DNA of 36,277 nt from Lineolata rhizophorae (GCA_010093515.1 MU001702.1:158946-195222), one strand, 5' to 3'. Counted from the first letter of the stretch, positions 1-10,733 are shown. Notes: generated by a model from the letters alone, not told the origin. Made by a program: numbers and translations.

Positions 1-34
1 TGAGCGACTCGGTGGGGTGAGCGACTCGGTGGTG
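1..34. repeat. two 17-bp tandem units, possible transposon terminal repeat
   Basis: Two nearly identical 17-base units (gagcgactcggtgg core) lie head to tail at 1-17 and 18-34. The opposite end of the window has a similarly built pair of 17-base units just in front of a pogo-type transposase (36040-36073). By analogy this may be the inner side of a terminal inverted repeat whose element lies left of the window. The sequences of the two pairs differ, so they would belong to different families. Only the repeat itself is seen; the transposon reading is inference. Confidence 0.4.
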
Positions 35-68
35 GAATACGTTATCTATTTAATTAGGTAGCTCTATA

Positions 69-396
69 TGTCACGGTCTGGAAGACAAGCTGAAATTCCC
101 GTAGGAAAACCTTGAATTCGAGCTAAGTGACAAGAGCTTACACGAAGAGGAAAAGAGAAGAGAAGGAAAAGAAGAAAAGCAGGCCGGAAGGGGTTTATAT
201 ACAAAGGCCGGGAAAGTTCCGGCAGCAGTAACACGCATAGATCATGTTCTAAAAGTAACACGCCGAAGTGAATGTCGCTGGTAACACTAACGGTAACGCT
301 GATGCTAACACTGGTGGTGACGCTAACAGTAACACTGGTGAGTTCTATGTGGATATAGATCAGTGAATAGGGATCAGTAGATAGGGGCCCGTGACA
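69..396 (-). repeat. solo LTR of the Ty3/gypsy element (328 bp)
   Basis: The reverse complement begins TGTCAC and ends GTGACA and aligns along its whole length with the LTRs at 10431-10733 and 16174-16501. It has the same TATATAAA box and pyrimidine-rich leader. It is 328 bp, the same length as the 3' LTR of the full element, and its U3 half is almost identical to that LTR. The R/U5 half is closer to the 5' LTR. No internal element sequence is attached. The flanks (ctata on the left, gtcct on the right) are not a direct repeat, so this copy has no target-site duplication of its own; see the inversion finding. Confidence 0.9.
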
Positions 397-986
397 GTCC
401 TCGACTTGAACGCTATTTTAAGGGGCATATCCTTTAATACTTACGACTTGACAAAGGAGAGTCCTCGTTGGATTCAGCGGATTCTTTTAGATAAACTTAA
501 GGAGTTATAAATGGTACAGTTCTGTAAGTCTGAATTTGGAAGCCCATTCACAAAGATCAGAACCGTTACAGGTCGGCGGGAATGGCTTTAATTTATCGAG
601 TCCCACGTACACATTCCCTTACATACTTTCTGCCCATTAGAAGTCAATTCAAGCTATTTTCGTCGACATCTTTCGAGCCGTAGCATTCTTCAGCCAATGC
701 TCGTAAGATCGTATTCTGCTATGGCATATTGGCTTTCGGCCATGCAGACGGCTGCCTACTCTCAAGGTGTCTATGTCTTTGTAGAACCTGTAATCATCTT
801 AAGCCCCAAGCATTCATATCTAACGTGTCAGCGCGCAGACGTGCGGGGAAGGACGCGACGGCTTTAACCCCGTCTTAAACCCGAAGGCGGGGTTTAAAAA
901 CAAAGCATGACGCATGTGGCCGCGGAATGGAGTCTGTCGTTCGAACATACACATCTTGCTACGGAAGCCCGCTCAAGTACTGCATA
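397..986. other. intergenic, upstream of the SDR gene
   Basis: No convincing coding sequence. It presumably holds the promoter of the short-chain dehydrogenase. The one clear structure is an inverted repeat close to the start codon, listed separately. If the inversion inferred from the LTR flanks is right, this promoter region was formerly next to the retrotransposon now at 10431. Confidence 0.5.
875..897. promoter_or_regulatory. inverted repeat in the SDR upstream region
   Basis: ttaaaccc (875-882) and gggtttaa (890-897) are perfect 8-base arms around a 7-base spacer. A further overlapping arm, tttaacccc at 863-871, can also pair with the right half. The repeat lies about 90 bp before the ATG at 987. 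Symmetrical CCC/GGG sites are a usual binding form for dimeric fungal regulators, and a Zn2Cys6 gene follows the SDR, but binding is inference. Confidence 0.35.
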
Positions 987-1889
987 ATGGCCGCTGTTTT
1001 GACCAAAGGCACCACTGCTTTCATTACCGGCGCAGGCTCAGGCATTGGCCTAGCCGTTGCGAAGAAATGTGCATCGGTAGGGATGAACGTTGCGCTGGCC
1101 GACAAAAACTTTGAGCAGGTTCAAAAGGCAAAGGAAAACTTGTCGGGAAAAGGTGGAACGGTCGATGCCTTTGAAATGGACGTCTCAAATTGGAGCGACT
1201 GGGACTCAACAAGGACGAAACTTCTGCAGCAGTTTGGAGGCGTGGACTTCTTGATGCTTAACGCCGGCACTAGTGAGCAAGGAACTTGGGGAGACGCGGA
1301 GTATTTCCGTAAGGTGAGTGCACGAATGACTTGCGTGAACTTCCACGCTAATCATGTCTAGATTATGGAGACCAACCTTTTTGGTGTCATCAACGGCCTG
1401 AACGCCCTTCTTCCGACGATGCATGAGTCGCACAAAGACATATCAGGAAAACCGGCGGCCATCGTCATTACCGGCTCCAAGCAAGGAATTACCAACCCGC
1501 CCGGAAATGCCGCGTACAACGCGTCGAAGTCTGCCGTTAAAACTCTCGCCGAGCATCTCAGCTTCGACCTCCGACACACTGGGATCGGGGTTCACTTGCT
1601 CGTTCCCGGGTGGACGTACACGGGCTTAACAGGTGGTCCACCAGGTGGACACGGAGAAAAGCCAAGTGGGGCGTGGTGGCCAGAGCAGGTGGCCGACTAC
1701 ATGGTGCAGAAGATGGGGGACGGCAAGTTTTACATCATATGTCCGGATAATGACGTCAGCCAGGAATTGGACAAGAAGAGAATGCTTTGGACAGCCCGGG
1801 ATCTTGTCAATGGCAGGCCACCATTGACACGATGGAGGGAAGATTGGAAGAACGAGGCCGCAAAGGGCGTTGAAGAAATGAATGTCTGA
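987..1889 (+). CDS. short-chain dehydrogenase/reductase (SDR)
   Basis: NAD(P)-dependent oxidoreductase of the classical SDR family; substrate unknown. Two exons, 987-1313 and 1362-1889, joined across a 48-bp GT-AG intron with a gctaat branch site, give 284 residues, a normal length. The cofactor motif TGAGSGIG is at residues 14-21, followed by the LNAG motif. The catalytic tetrad can be placed as N114 (TNLFG), S148, Y161 and K165 (YNASK). I chose the ATG at 987 because the Rossmann strand follows it directly. An in-frame upstream ATG at 927 would add 20 residues with no SDR character. There is no signal peptide, so it is probably cytosolic. The next gene downstream is a Zn2Cys6 regulator on the same strand, a possible regulatory partner. 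Confidence 0.9.
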
Positions 1890-2306
1890 TGGCGTATAGG
1901 GGGGTTGATGATACCGTTAGAGGGTTGGCTTTTTTAGCAGGTGGCTGGCCAATAAGTCGATGCAAAAAGTCAAGCCGGAAGACCGTCGCCCGGGTATATC
2001 TTAGAATGAAACAATTTGAGACCAGTGCATCGTTGGCGCTGCCGGTTGACGAAGGACGGACGAAAGTCGGAGCCAGATGCGACGCGCGCATTTTGGACGC
2101 GTACACCCCACGTAAACACGTGACGCACCCGGCCACCATCCAGCGCACCGCAGCTGTCATCCGTCCACCTGCAACCTTCGCGGCGCTTAGGGACATATAC
2201 ACCCCGCTGCCCGCCGTTTGGATTCGTGCCTCGGCGATGTGCAGTGCCGAAAGTGCATCGAATTCCGCAATCTCCGACCCACTCCACCCCCCAGTCAAAC
2301 TTTATC
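1890..2306. other. intergenic between SDR and transcription factor genes
   Basis: It would contain the SDR 3' end and the promoter of the Zn2Cys6 gene. A CACGTG palindrome (E-box type) is at 2117-2122. Long open frames run across both strands here, but they lack recognisable motifs and I treat them as chance. Confidence 0.45.
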
Positions 2307-4963
2307 ATGCTATCGCAGTTTTCCGTTCGGCACCCTCCTCCCGCCGACGACGTGGCCCTATCTACCCCTCGCAAGCGTCGCCGGAAAGCGCTTTCTTGCA
2401 ACACGTGCCGGAAGCGCAAGCTCAAGTGCAATCGCGAATATCCGGCCTGTGAACGCTGCGTCAAAGCTGGCTATCCACAGTCGTGCCAGTATTCATCCGT
2501 CGCCCAAGAGGATGGCGCGGGAACGAACGATGATGACAGCGTCGCAGGGTCAGTCGTCGATGAGAACGCCGTAGAGTTGACCAAGGGAGACGGCCCAAGT
2601 GCCGGCGACGCAAAGGAAATACCTCATCGAAGCCGAGGAGCGAGGCTGAACAATGCAGACTCATCCTCGGGGCTCGCACCTGCGAGTATGGCGCATCTGC
2701 GAGCGCAGTCCGAGCGAATCGCGCAGCTAGAGCATCGATTGGAATTGATGGAGTCACGAAACTCCACCAAGACCGACCATTATGCTCCAGGAAACTGTCC
2801 AAATCGATTCGATGATCCTGAGACGATGACGCTGAAGGGCGCTGGCTTTGAGACTCGTTTCTTTGGCTTCAGCCATCCAATAAGTGTCCTCGCACATGTA
2901 GGTGTCGGTTCATTTCATATAACAGAATGAACGACCTATGCTCATCCGTTCCGCTTAACCTCCGTCATACCCACAGTGCGCCGCAAGCGAACGTATTCTA
3001 AGTAATCATCCTGCTAATCTGAATAGGCATTTGATATTCGCGAGTTTATGAAAGAAAGCGTCTCCACGCAGGCCACCCAACACTTCTCCTCCAACCTAAA
3101 AGCAGTCCGAAGACGAGCCAAGACCGCTCCGTCATTACTTTCAATTAATTCCGATGCAGCTCTTGCATCTCTCATTCCAGATCCGGACTTAACAGACAGG
3201 CTCATTGACCTTCATTTCTCCGCGTCCGAATCATTCTACTGCGTTCTACACGAGCCCACATTTCGTTCGCAGTATACCGAGTTTCGCACCCGATCCTTTT
3301 CCCCGCCTGGATTTGTTCCCGTTCTTCTGAGTGTCTTGTCTATCAACATCTGCCTTTTGGCTTCCGACCCCTCTGGTAGATACCTCGGAGAGTCTACAAC
3401 GGAACGCGCGCGAGCTCTCACGTTCCACGGTGCCGCTCATTCATGGGTATCCAATCAATCGAACAAGCACCCCACCATCTTCGTCTACCAGACTCGGATT
3501 CTTCTCCTTCTTTCTGAGATAGTCAATGACATCAAACCTAAGCAGCACTGGCTGTCGGCCGGAGAACTGCTACGTCTGGCTGCCATGGCTGGCTTACACA
3601 GGGAGCCGGATGTCGTAGGCGATGGCAAGTCCAATTGCTGGGAAAAGGAAATGAGAAGGCGCCTGTGGGGAACCGTACGAGAATTAGAATTGCAGGTCTC
3701 TTTGGATAGAGGGTTCTCTGTGGGAAGTTTAGGTCTCGGCGCGGATGCACGCGCCCCACGAAATTTGGACGATGAGGATCTTCAGCCCATCATGAATGCA
3801 CTTCCACCATCCCGACCGAATACGCGGCCCACGAAGTCACGCTACTTACATATTTCACACAGAAGTTTCGCGTACAGGGCAGATCTGACGCGGATAGTCA
3901 ATGCCAATCGCGCACGCATTTCCTTCGAAGAACTCCTCTCTCACGAGGAGCGGATATCCGCGGAGGTTGACGCTCTCTCAAAATGGTCGGATGGGGACAC
4001 TCTTCCAGCTACTCTTCTCCGCCTTCAATATCAGCAGTTTCTGCTACTGCTATACACCCCCTTTACGCGCGCTTCTCGCTCTTACCCTTCGCGAGCAGCG
4101 TACAGCCGCGCCGCGACACTGACTGTGGCTGGATACCTTATCTCAGAACATACGAGGCTCTCGCGTTCCGGGATACATGCGCTAAATTTTCTTCGTATGG
4201 ATGTATTTCGTGCCGCTATGTTTGCTGCGCACGCCATGTACCCTGCGCCCCACCCTACAGGTACGCTACCATGTTCTACCCGTTTGGCAACGATGCAGAT
4301 GTGTTCTTCTCCAGCTATATGCCAAGCTCTATTTGAGTCAAGGCTGCTTGTCCCATAGGAATAGTCGCAATTATTCTCTGACTGGTAATTCCATCGTGAT
4401 TCAAACATTTGCTTACAAGATTAGGCGACCTCATGCTTTCTAGTTTGTACTCAACCTTGTCCACTATGCTCAAGGAAGCCCTAGAAACCCAAGCCAATCG
4501 CCTTTTGCGGGTAGGGAGAGGGTTCAAGGAATATTGGTACACCTCTGCTGTGTTTGGGTTTTTCCAGACACGAGCAGAGCCGCACAACGTTGAACGTTGC
4601 AAGCGGGAATCTCTTGAAAGGATCGGTGCAATTTACGCTCAGGTATTAGGGGCCCAAGAAGAAATTCCAGTTGGAGCAGGTCCAAATGACCCCAAAACGG
4701 GTCATGAGGTGAGCTTCTCGGCTTTCGTGAGTTATGTGCACTCGACATATTTAAACATTTATATCCATTAGGGAAGTAACGGTCCTGCTCAAGGATACAG
4801 CGCCAAAGTGGGAGAGACCGCAGACTTGTCCCTCACTTCGGAGCCACTCGACCCAGCACTCACTTTTATGGGCAACCCGGATCTGTCCGACTGGACATTA
4901 GATAATATCTGGTCGTTCGATCTTCCAATGCCAGATGAGGGACAAGAACAACTAAGGTTTTGA
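2307..4963 (+). CDS. Zn2Cys6 fungal-specific transcription factor
   Basis: Nuclear DNA-binding regulator. Residues C31, C34, C41, C48, C51 and C60 form the binuclear zinc cluster, preceded by a basic RKRRRK stretch. A short leucine/glutamate-rich coiled coil follows (about residues 130-150). A fungal-specific middle homology region fills exon 2, with the usual LSAGELLRLA and MRRRLWGTVRELE patterns. Proposed exons are 2307-2897, 3027-4260, 4425-4708 and 4772-4963, giving 766 residues. Introns 1 and 3 are clear: the first joins SVLAH to AFDIREFM, and the third is a 63-bp GT-AG intron. The second (4261-4424) is the only simple splice I found that keeps the frame open. It contains the stretch SPAICQALFESRLL in the same frame, so the true exon pattern there, or a frameshift, is unsettled. 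Target genes are unknown; the neighbouring SDR is one candidate. Confidence 0.8.
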
Positions 4964-5181
4964 CGTGAGCCAAGAGCCGTGCCATTCAATTTCTGCCAGA
5001 GTTTTACTCTTAATAATGGCACAGACCCTTGTGATCTCTTTATCAACGTTTGGACAAAAAAATATGCAAGGAATGAAAGTTTTGTGACAATGATTGCCAA
5101 ACGCCAGTATCATACACGCACCGGACGCCGGGAGAGGAATTAAGTGGCTCGAAGTTTTCTGAACCTTTCAAGCCTCGCCAT

Positions 5182-5696
5182 TCAGCCGCTCTTCTTCCCT
5201 CCGGCCTTCGGCGCGCTCCCACCTCCACTCATCTTCGATCTCGGCGACCCTTGGGCGCCTCCCTCGGTGGTGTTACGCGGTTGGTTGATTTCTTGGTTCG
5301 CCGGGCTCACGTTTAGAGGGTTTGAGCTCTATGGTCGGTCCCCAAGTTAGCGATGTTGGCTCTTCTCCCGCGAAGATTGCGCAACCGGAAGCTAGGAAAG
5401 TATCTTACCTCATCGCCGCCGCTCTCCTCCCTACTCATCTCCTCTTCTTCCTCCGGACTAGTGCCGCTCTTCTTGGGGTCGAAGGCGGCTTTCTCCCGCG
5501 CAGCTGCGTCGTCGTTGCCGCCGCTCTGGCTGTACTCGGTGCTGGTGGTGTCCATTTCTTCGCGGTCTTGGGCATTCTTGCGAGCGTAGAGGGCCGAGGT
5601 AGGCCGGTGCAAGGCGCGGCGGCTGGTGGGAGGGATACGGGTGCGAGGCGGGCAGGTGAGGCGCAGACGGGGTTGGTGTGTTGTTTGCGTTGCCAT
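5182..5696 (-). CDS. small conserved fungal protein, probable mitochondrial targeting
   Basis: Two exons on the minus strand, 5696-5409 and 5328-5182, separated by an 80-bp GT-AG intron, encode 144 residues. The N-terminus is rich in Arg, Thr, Ser and Pro and almost free of acidic residues for about 45 residues, like a mitochondrial presequence. An acidic, low-complexity body follows with the pattern SQSGGNDDAAAREKAAFDP and, after the splice, NPLNVSPANQEI and a Gly/Lys-rich tail. From memory this SEYSxSG...AAFDP...NPLxVSPAN layout recurs in small uncharacterised ascomycete proteins, and the splice restores it exactly, so the gene is real. I chose the ATG at 5696 over the in-frame ATG at 5774 because its context (cacaATGgca) is good. 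It is convergent with the transcription factor and divergent from GLO1. Function unknown. Confidence 0.75.
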
Positions 5697-6436
5697 TGTG
5701 ACGATGGGATAGGCGCGCGGGAGGTTGGAGTTCGAGGTGCGATGGAACAGTCGCTGGAAATGTGCGGCGGGCATTGTGGCGAAAGAGCAGAAGGAACGGC
5801 GGGCTGAAATAGTCGAGTGTGTTGTATCGGAGATGCTGGCTGAAGAGCGGGATCTCGGCGGGATGCCAGACGGGATGGCCGCAAGGGGGGACGGGAGCGG
5901 GCGTTGCGTGGCTCGCAGCCGGGCTCCTGGGGCTTTGATAGTGTTGCGGCTTCAATTGGCGGGAAGGCGGCAGGAGGCGTTCGCGCAGCGCGGAGAAGAG
6001 CAAGCAGGCCGGGCGGCCATGTCGTAAGTGCCGCTTGCTTTTTCACTCGGGGCGATGAGGGCATCGATGCGGCGTGTGGCGCAGGGATCACCGCAGCATA
6101 GCTCAGCGTGACGTAGAGGGTCGCGCGGCAGGCGCGCCGCTGTGGCGCACCACCGCCCATGCGGAGCAGCCCTGCTTACCTCATCCCGGGCCACCGACAA
6201 TTCCCTGTGCGTACGGAGTACTCCGTGCGGAGCATAGCACTCCGACGAAGGACCGGGTGCCCCCCTCGGCCGCTCCGGCCGGCAATGGCGCAAGATGGAC
6301 TGCTCTGCAAGGAAACCGCCCCGCGACGATTGAGCCGACGCTGGGGCCATCGCGCCGATCCTCGCCCTTCCACGCGCCCCAAAGCTTTGCCCTCAGGCAC
6401 CGTCACCCTACGACCGTCACTGGCAACCACGGCAAA
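5697..6436. other. GC-rich divergent promoter region
   Basis: This 740-bp stretch separates the starts of the small mitochondrial-type gene (minus) and GLO1 (plus). Open frames exist on both strands because the DNA is GC-rich, but their translations are Arg/Ala/Pro-rich without domains and I do not call them. It should hold both promoters and 5' UTRs. Confidence 0.5.
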
Positions 6437-7612
6437 ATGGCGACCGATCCCTCCAAGTACAAGTTCAACCACTCCATGTAAGAGCCTCATTTCCGGCGGT
6501 GCCTTGTTCTAACTGCGCGTCCCAAGCCACAGCTTCACCAAATGTCGGTCGCTCACCCCATCAATGCAGGCTCCGGGCCAAGGACCCTCAGCGTTCCGTC
6601 GCCTTCTACCAATTGCTTGGCCTCTCCCTGGTCAACAAGATGTCCATGCCGGAGGCCAAATTTGACCTCTATTTCCTCGCCTACGACTCGCCCACCGCCG
6701 CCTCCTCCGGCGCCCATTGGACCGACCGCCAGGGCGTCATCGAGCTAACGCACAATTACGGCACCGAGTCGGACCCCAACTACACCGTCAACAATGGCAA
6801 CGCGGAGCCCTTCAAGGGCTTCGGCCACGTGTGCATCTCGGTCGACAACATCCAGGCCGCGTGCAAGCGACTCGAGGACGAAGGTTGCAAGTTTCAGAAG
6901 AAGCTGACCGACGGCCGGATGCGCAACATCGCCTTCGTCCTTGACCCGGACGGCTATTGGGTTGAAGTTATCGGGCAGACGCACTTCGAGGAGACGGAGA
7001 AAGAGAGCACCACGGCAACGACGGCGTACCGAATGGTGTGTATATGCATAATGCTTCTAAGCTAGCTCGAGTTGAGTGCAGCCGCTGAAAATCCGCCGCA
7101 GAACCACACAATGATCCGGGTCAAGGACGTCGAAAAGTCGCTAGACTTCTACAAGCGCGTCATGGGCATGAAGCTCTACCGCACCTCGGAAAACCCCGGT
7201 GCGTCCTTCAACCTCTACTTCCTCGGCTATGGGCCCGACGCGCCCGAACCAACGTCCTCGAAGCCCAACCCCGTCGCGGACCGCGAGGGCTTGCTAGAAC
7301 TCACGTGGAACTACGGCACGGAGAATGATCCTGAGTTCAAGTACCATAACGGGAATGACCAGCCGCAAGGGTTCGGACACATTTGCGTGAGCGTGGATGA
7401 CTTGGATGCAGCGTGCCAGCGGTTCGAGCAGCTAAACGTGGCGTGGAAAAAGAGGCTGACGGATGGGAAGATGAAGGACGTAGCCTTTGTGCTTGGTGAG
7501 CAAGGCCTTGTCCGGTTTAAAGAGTAGGATGACTGACAGTGCTACAGATCCTGACGGCTACTGGATCGAGGTTATCCAGAATGAGCGCATAATGAAACGG
7601 ACCGGCTGGTAA
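6437..7612 (+). CDS. GLO1: glyoxalase I (lactoylglutathione lyase), tandem-domain
   Basis: Isomerises the hemithioacetal of methylglyoxal and glutathione to S-D-lactoylglutathione, the first step of cytosolic methylglyoxal detoxification. Four exons, 6437-6477, 6570-7035, 7102-7495 and 7548-7612, encode 321 residues, about the length of the yeast monomeric two-domain enzyme. Each half carries a full set of metal-ligand motifs. The first half has NHSML, IELTHNYG, GFGHVCISV and YWVEVI. The second has NHTMIRV, LELTWNYG, GFGHICVSV and YWIEVI. Both active sites therefore look intact. The acceptor at 7101 was chosen over an earlier AG at 7080-7081 because it gives the conserved junction YRM-NHTMIRVKD. 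Intron 1 has a ttctaac branch site. It is divergent from the small mitochondrial-type gene. Confidence 0.95.
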
Positions 7613-8431
7613 ACTAGATAGGTGAGTAACGGACCATTCGCTTTGCGGAGTATTCGTAACGAGCATGAATGTTCTATGTGTGAAAATAATGGTTGGCTAA
7701 CTGCATGCCCATAACTAGTGCTACTATGAACTGCAGTTATCAATTAATTGAAGTCCATGAGATAACTGTTGCACGGTCCATGCGCATAGATTGCGGTCTC
7801 ACTGCGAATCCACCTTAGTGTTTACATATGACTGACTCATCACGTCTAGTTCTTAGCCGGAGCCCAAATGCAACTTCAGGAGAAAGCAGTTCCACCTAAC
7901 GCCGCGTGCGTTCGCCAGGCGATGCTTACGGCCCCGTCAACGACTTACTTGTCTCCCTTCTCACGGTTGGCGCACACTCGACCGACCGGCGAACCATGTC
8001 CTTGGCCTTTGTGGCACGTCGCACGCACCAGCAGATCTCGGGTTGCACCTTGGGTGGTATGGCCGCGGGCAGATGCGGGGGAGCCGCGCGGGGATTGGCC
8101 ACGTTCTCGACCCTCGCCATTGGCGCCAACCGCGACGCCGACTCAGCTGCCACGACGCCGCCAGCGGGCGGCTGGTCCGGCTCGTGGGGTGCATGCCAAT
8201 CGCACATGTGACTGCGCCCGCTCTGCCGTCATCGGAGGAACACCCACGAAGGAGGTTCAAGCTCTCTTCTTGTACGCCTTCTTTGTCCTGCCCACTCCGC
8301 CCCCGATTGCTATCGTCTATCCTTCGCTCCGTTCCCGCCACGGGAGGTGACACCATTTAACCGCCCCCGCTCGCCCTGGTATTTCCACTACGCTCACCCG
8401 TCTCTTCCGTGCTTCTGTTAAGTAATTCGAA
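7613..8431. other. intergenic between GLO1 and phosphoglycerate dehydrogenase
   Basis: About 0.8 kb with no supported gene. The last 200 bases before the ATG at 8432 are pyrimidine-rich (CT tracts around 8265-8410), as is common in promoters of well-expressed fungal housekeeping genes. A 160-codon open frame at 7868-8350 has no recognisable domain and looks like chance. Confidence 0.5.
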
Positions 8432-10318
8432 ATGCCCATTCCCGCAAGCCCAGCCGCCGACCTCTCCACTCGGCCTATTGCCGTACCCAAGGTGCTTATT
8501 CCGGAGAAGGTCTCATCGGATGGCCTTGAATTGCTGCGCTCCTCGTCGTTCGACGTTCACGAGCGCAAGGGGCTCTCCCCTGACGAGCTCCGCGACATCA
8601 TTGCCGACTACGACGCCATCATCGTGCGCTCAGAAACCCAGGTGCATGCGTCCTTGATCGAGGCTGGGAAGAAGCTCAAGGTTATTGCGAGAGCTGGCGT
8701 CGGCGTCGACAATGTCGACGTCACCGCGGCGACTCGCAATGGTGTTCTCGTAGTCAACTCACCTAGCGGGAACATCAACGCGGCGGCAGAGCATACCATT
8801 GCGCTAATGATGGCTGTCGCACGCAACATACCCGAGGGCTACGCCGGCATGAAGGCCGGAAAGTGGGAGCGGAGCAAGCTCGTCGGCGTCGAGGTTAAGG
8901 GAAAGACGCTAGCAATCATCGGACTCGGCAAAGGTACCGCCTACAATTCCACTCTTGTGAGATGATTCGAGCGAGAACGGGCGCTCCTATTCTTACGCAA
9001 TTCTACGCCCACAGTCGGCCTCACCGTCGCCCGGCAAGCTTCCGGCCTCGGCATGCGTGTCATCGGCCACGATCCCTTCGCCAACCTCGAACTCTGTGCC
9101 GCTGCCAACGTAGCTGTGCATTCTTCTCTCTCGTCCATGCTCTCCGCGGCCGATTTCCTAACTATCCACACCCCCCTCATCGCCTCCACCAAGGGCATGG
9201 TCGGAAAGGAAGAAATAAAGCTGATGAAGAAAACTGCACGCGTCCTGAACGTGGCAAGAGGCGGCACGATCGATGAAAGGGCATTGTTGGAGGCCCTCGA
9301 CGAAGGCCGGCTTGCTGGAGCGGGAGTCGACGTCTGGACCACTGAGCCACCTTGGAAGAGCCCAGAGGGCGAAGACAGCGTCGCGGTGAGGTTGGCCAGT
9401 TATCCGAAGGTTGTATGCACGCCCCACCTTGGAGCCTCGACAGTCGAAGCTCAAGAGAGCGTCAGTGTCGACGTGTGTGAACAAGTCGTTTCTATTCTCT
9501 GCGGAGAATTGCCACGTTCAGCCGTCAACGCGCCACTAATCTTGCCGGAAGAAGCGAAGGCTCTTCAACCGTTCGTCGATCTAGTCGAGCGCATGGGGTC
9601 ACTTTACATGCAGTACTTCAGCATGCGTGGCTCATCCACCTCGACTGGTGAACTAAGCAACGCCCGCACGACTTTTGACCTCACCTACGGCGGCGCCGTT
9701 GCGCAGCTAAAGAGCACACGCCCACTGTTCGCAGCGCTCGTCAAGGGCCTCCTCAGTCCTTTATCCGACCCGGGCGCTCCGGTCAATGTGAATATTGTTA
9801 ATGCTGAGCTGGTGACACGGGAGCGCGGTATCGCCATCAACGAGCATCGCGATCGTGAGGCCGACGTGCGCGAAAAGGGGTACTCTAGCTTCGTGACTCT
9901 GAGGGCACGAGTGGGCCGAGGAGCCTCTCAACCTCGGCAAGGTGTCGATAGAAAAAAGGAGCGAGAGCACTTCATTCAGGGCTTTGTGAGTGGCGGGGCG
10001 CCGTATATCTCGCGCATGGATCGCTTCAGGACCAACTTTGTTCCCTTGGGGACGCATTTGATTTGCCGCAACTTTGACAGCTGCGGCAAAATCGGCTTTG
10101 TGGGGAGCCGGTTGGGCGAGGCAGGCGTCAACATCAGGTTTATGAGTGTGGCGCCGGCACTTGGTGATGACGAGGACGGGAAGGGTGCGATGGAGAGTGG
10201 AGACGCGAACAACGAAGCCTTGATGATTCTTGGTGTAGATAGGCCGGTGGAAGGGGAAGTAGTGAGGGGACTAATCAGTGAGAAAGGCGTATTAGAGGCG
10301 AATGTCGTCACCCTTTAG
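8432..10318 (+). CDS. serA: D-3-phosphoglycerate dehydrogenase, long form
   Basis: Oxidises 3-phosphoglycerate to 3-phosphohydroxypyruvate with NAD+, the first step of the phosphorylated serine pathway in the cytosol. Two exons, 8432-8933 and 9015-10318, flank an 81-bp GT-AG intron that splits the nucleotide-binding loop (GLGK-VG). The product is 601 residues. The order is substrate-binding half, Rossmann domain, catalytic signatures VARGGTIDE and TPHLGAST, then a second-domain insert (about residues 335-470) like the allosteric substrate-binding domain of long-form enzymes. It ends with an ACT-type regulatory domain (GKIGFVGSRLGEAGVNI onward). The ACT domain suggests feedback control by serine, inferred from the family. 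The stop codon lies only 112 bp before the retrotransposon's 5' LTR. Confidence 0.95.
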
Positions 10319-10430
10319 ATGCTGCAGCTCGGTTGAGTGGAAGCAGCGCAGACAATACCTAATCTCCAGCAGCTATGCCTAATCGCTAATCGGCAGACCT
10401 CAACGTCTACCGAAAATGCTCATGCAATTG

Positions 10431-10733
10431 TGTCACGGGCCCCTATTCACCAATCTACATTCACCCAGAACTTTCCAGTTGTTACTCTAAGCGTCACTGC
10501 AAGTATTAGTGTTAGCGTCACCAGCGACATTCACTTTGGCGTGTTACTTTTAGAACATGATCTATGCGTGTTACTGCTGCCGGAACTTTCCCGGCCTTTG
10601 TATATAAACCCCTTCCGGCCTGCTTTTCTTCTTTTCCTTCTCTTCTCTTTTCCTCTTCGTGTAAGTTCTTGTCTCTTAGCTCGAATTCAAGGTTTTCCTA
10701 CGGGAATTTCAGCTTGTCTTCCAGACCGTGACA
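10431..10733 (+). repeat. 5' LTR (303 bp), variant U3
   Basis: It starts TGTCACGGGC and ends CCGTGACA. From about 10525 onward it is nearly identical to the other two LTRs. The first 100 bases of U3 are different and about 25 bases shorter, with fewer copies of the gttagcgtcacc-like motif. Upstream bases are aattg. Confidence 0.92.
10601..10608 (+). promoter_or_regulatory. LTR TATA box
   Basis: TATATAAA sits in the LTR just upstream of a pyrimidine-rich leader. It is conserved in all three LTR copies and is the likely core promoter for the element's RNA. Confidence 0.7.

Noticed and set aside
1889-2464. Overlapping 160-190-codon frames on both strands between the SDR and the regulator
   Set aside because: No domain. 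They run into the zinc-cluster exon in the wrong frame.
5322-6160. Long open frames on both strands around the small mitochondrial-type gene
   Set aside because: They are other-frame shadows of the two-exon minus-strand gene and its GC-rich promoter. Only the spliced 5182-5696 model gives a conserved pattern.
7868-8350. 160-codon frame upstream of phosphoglycerate dehydrogenase
   Set aside because: No motif, and it ends in a CT-rich promoter. Competing frames of similar length exist on both strands.
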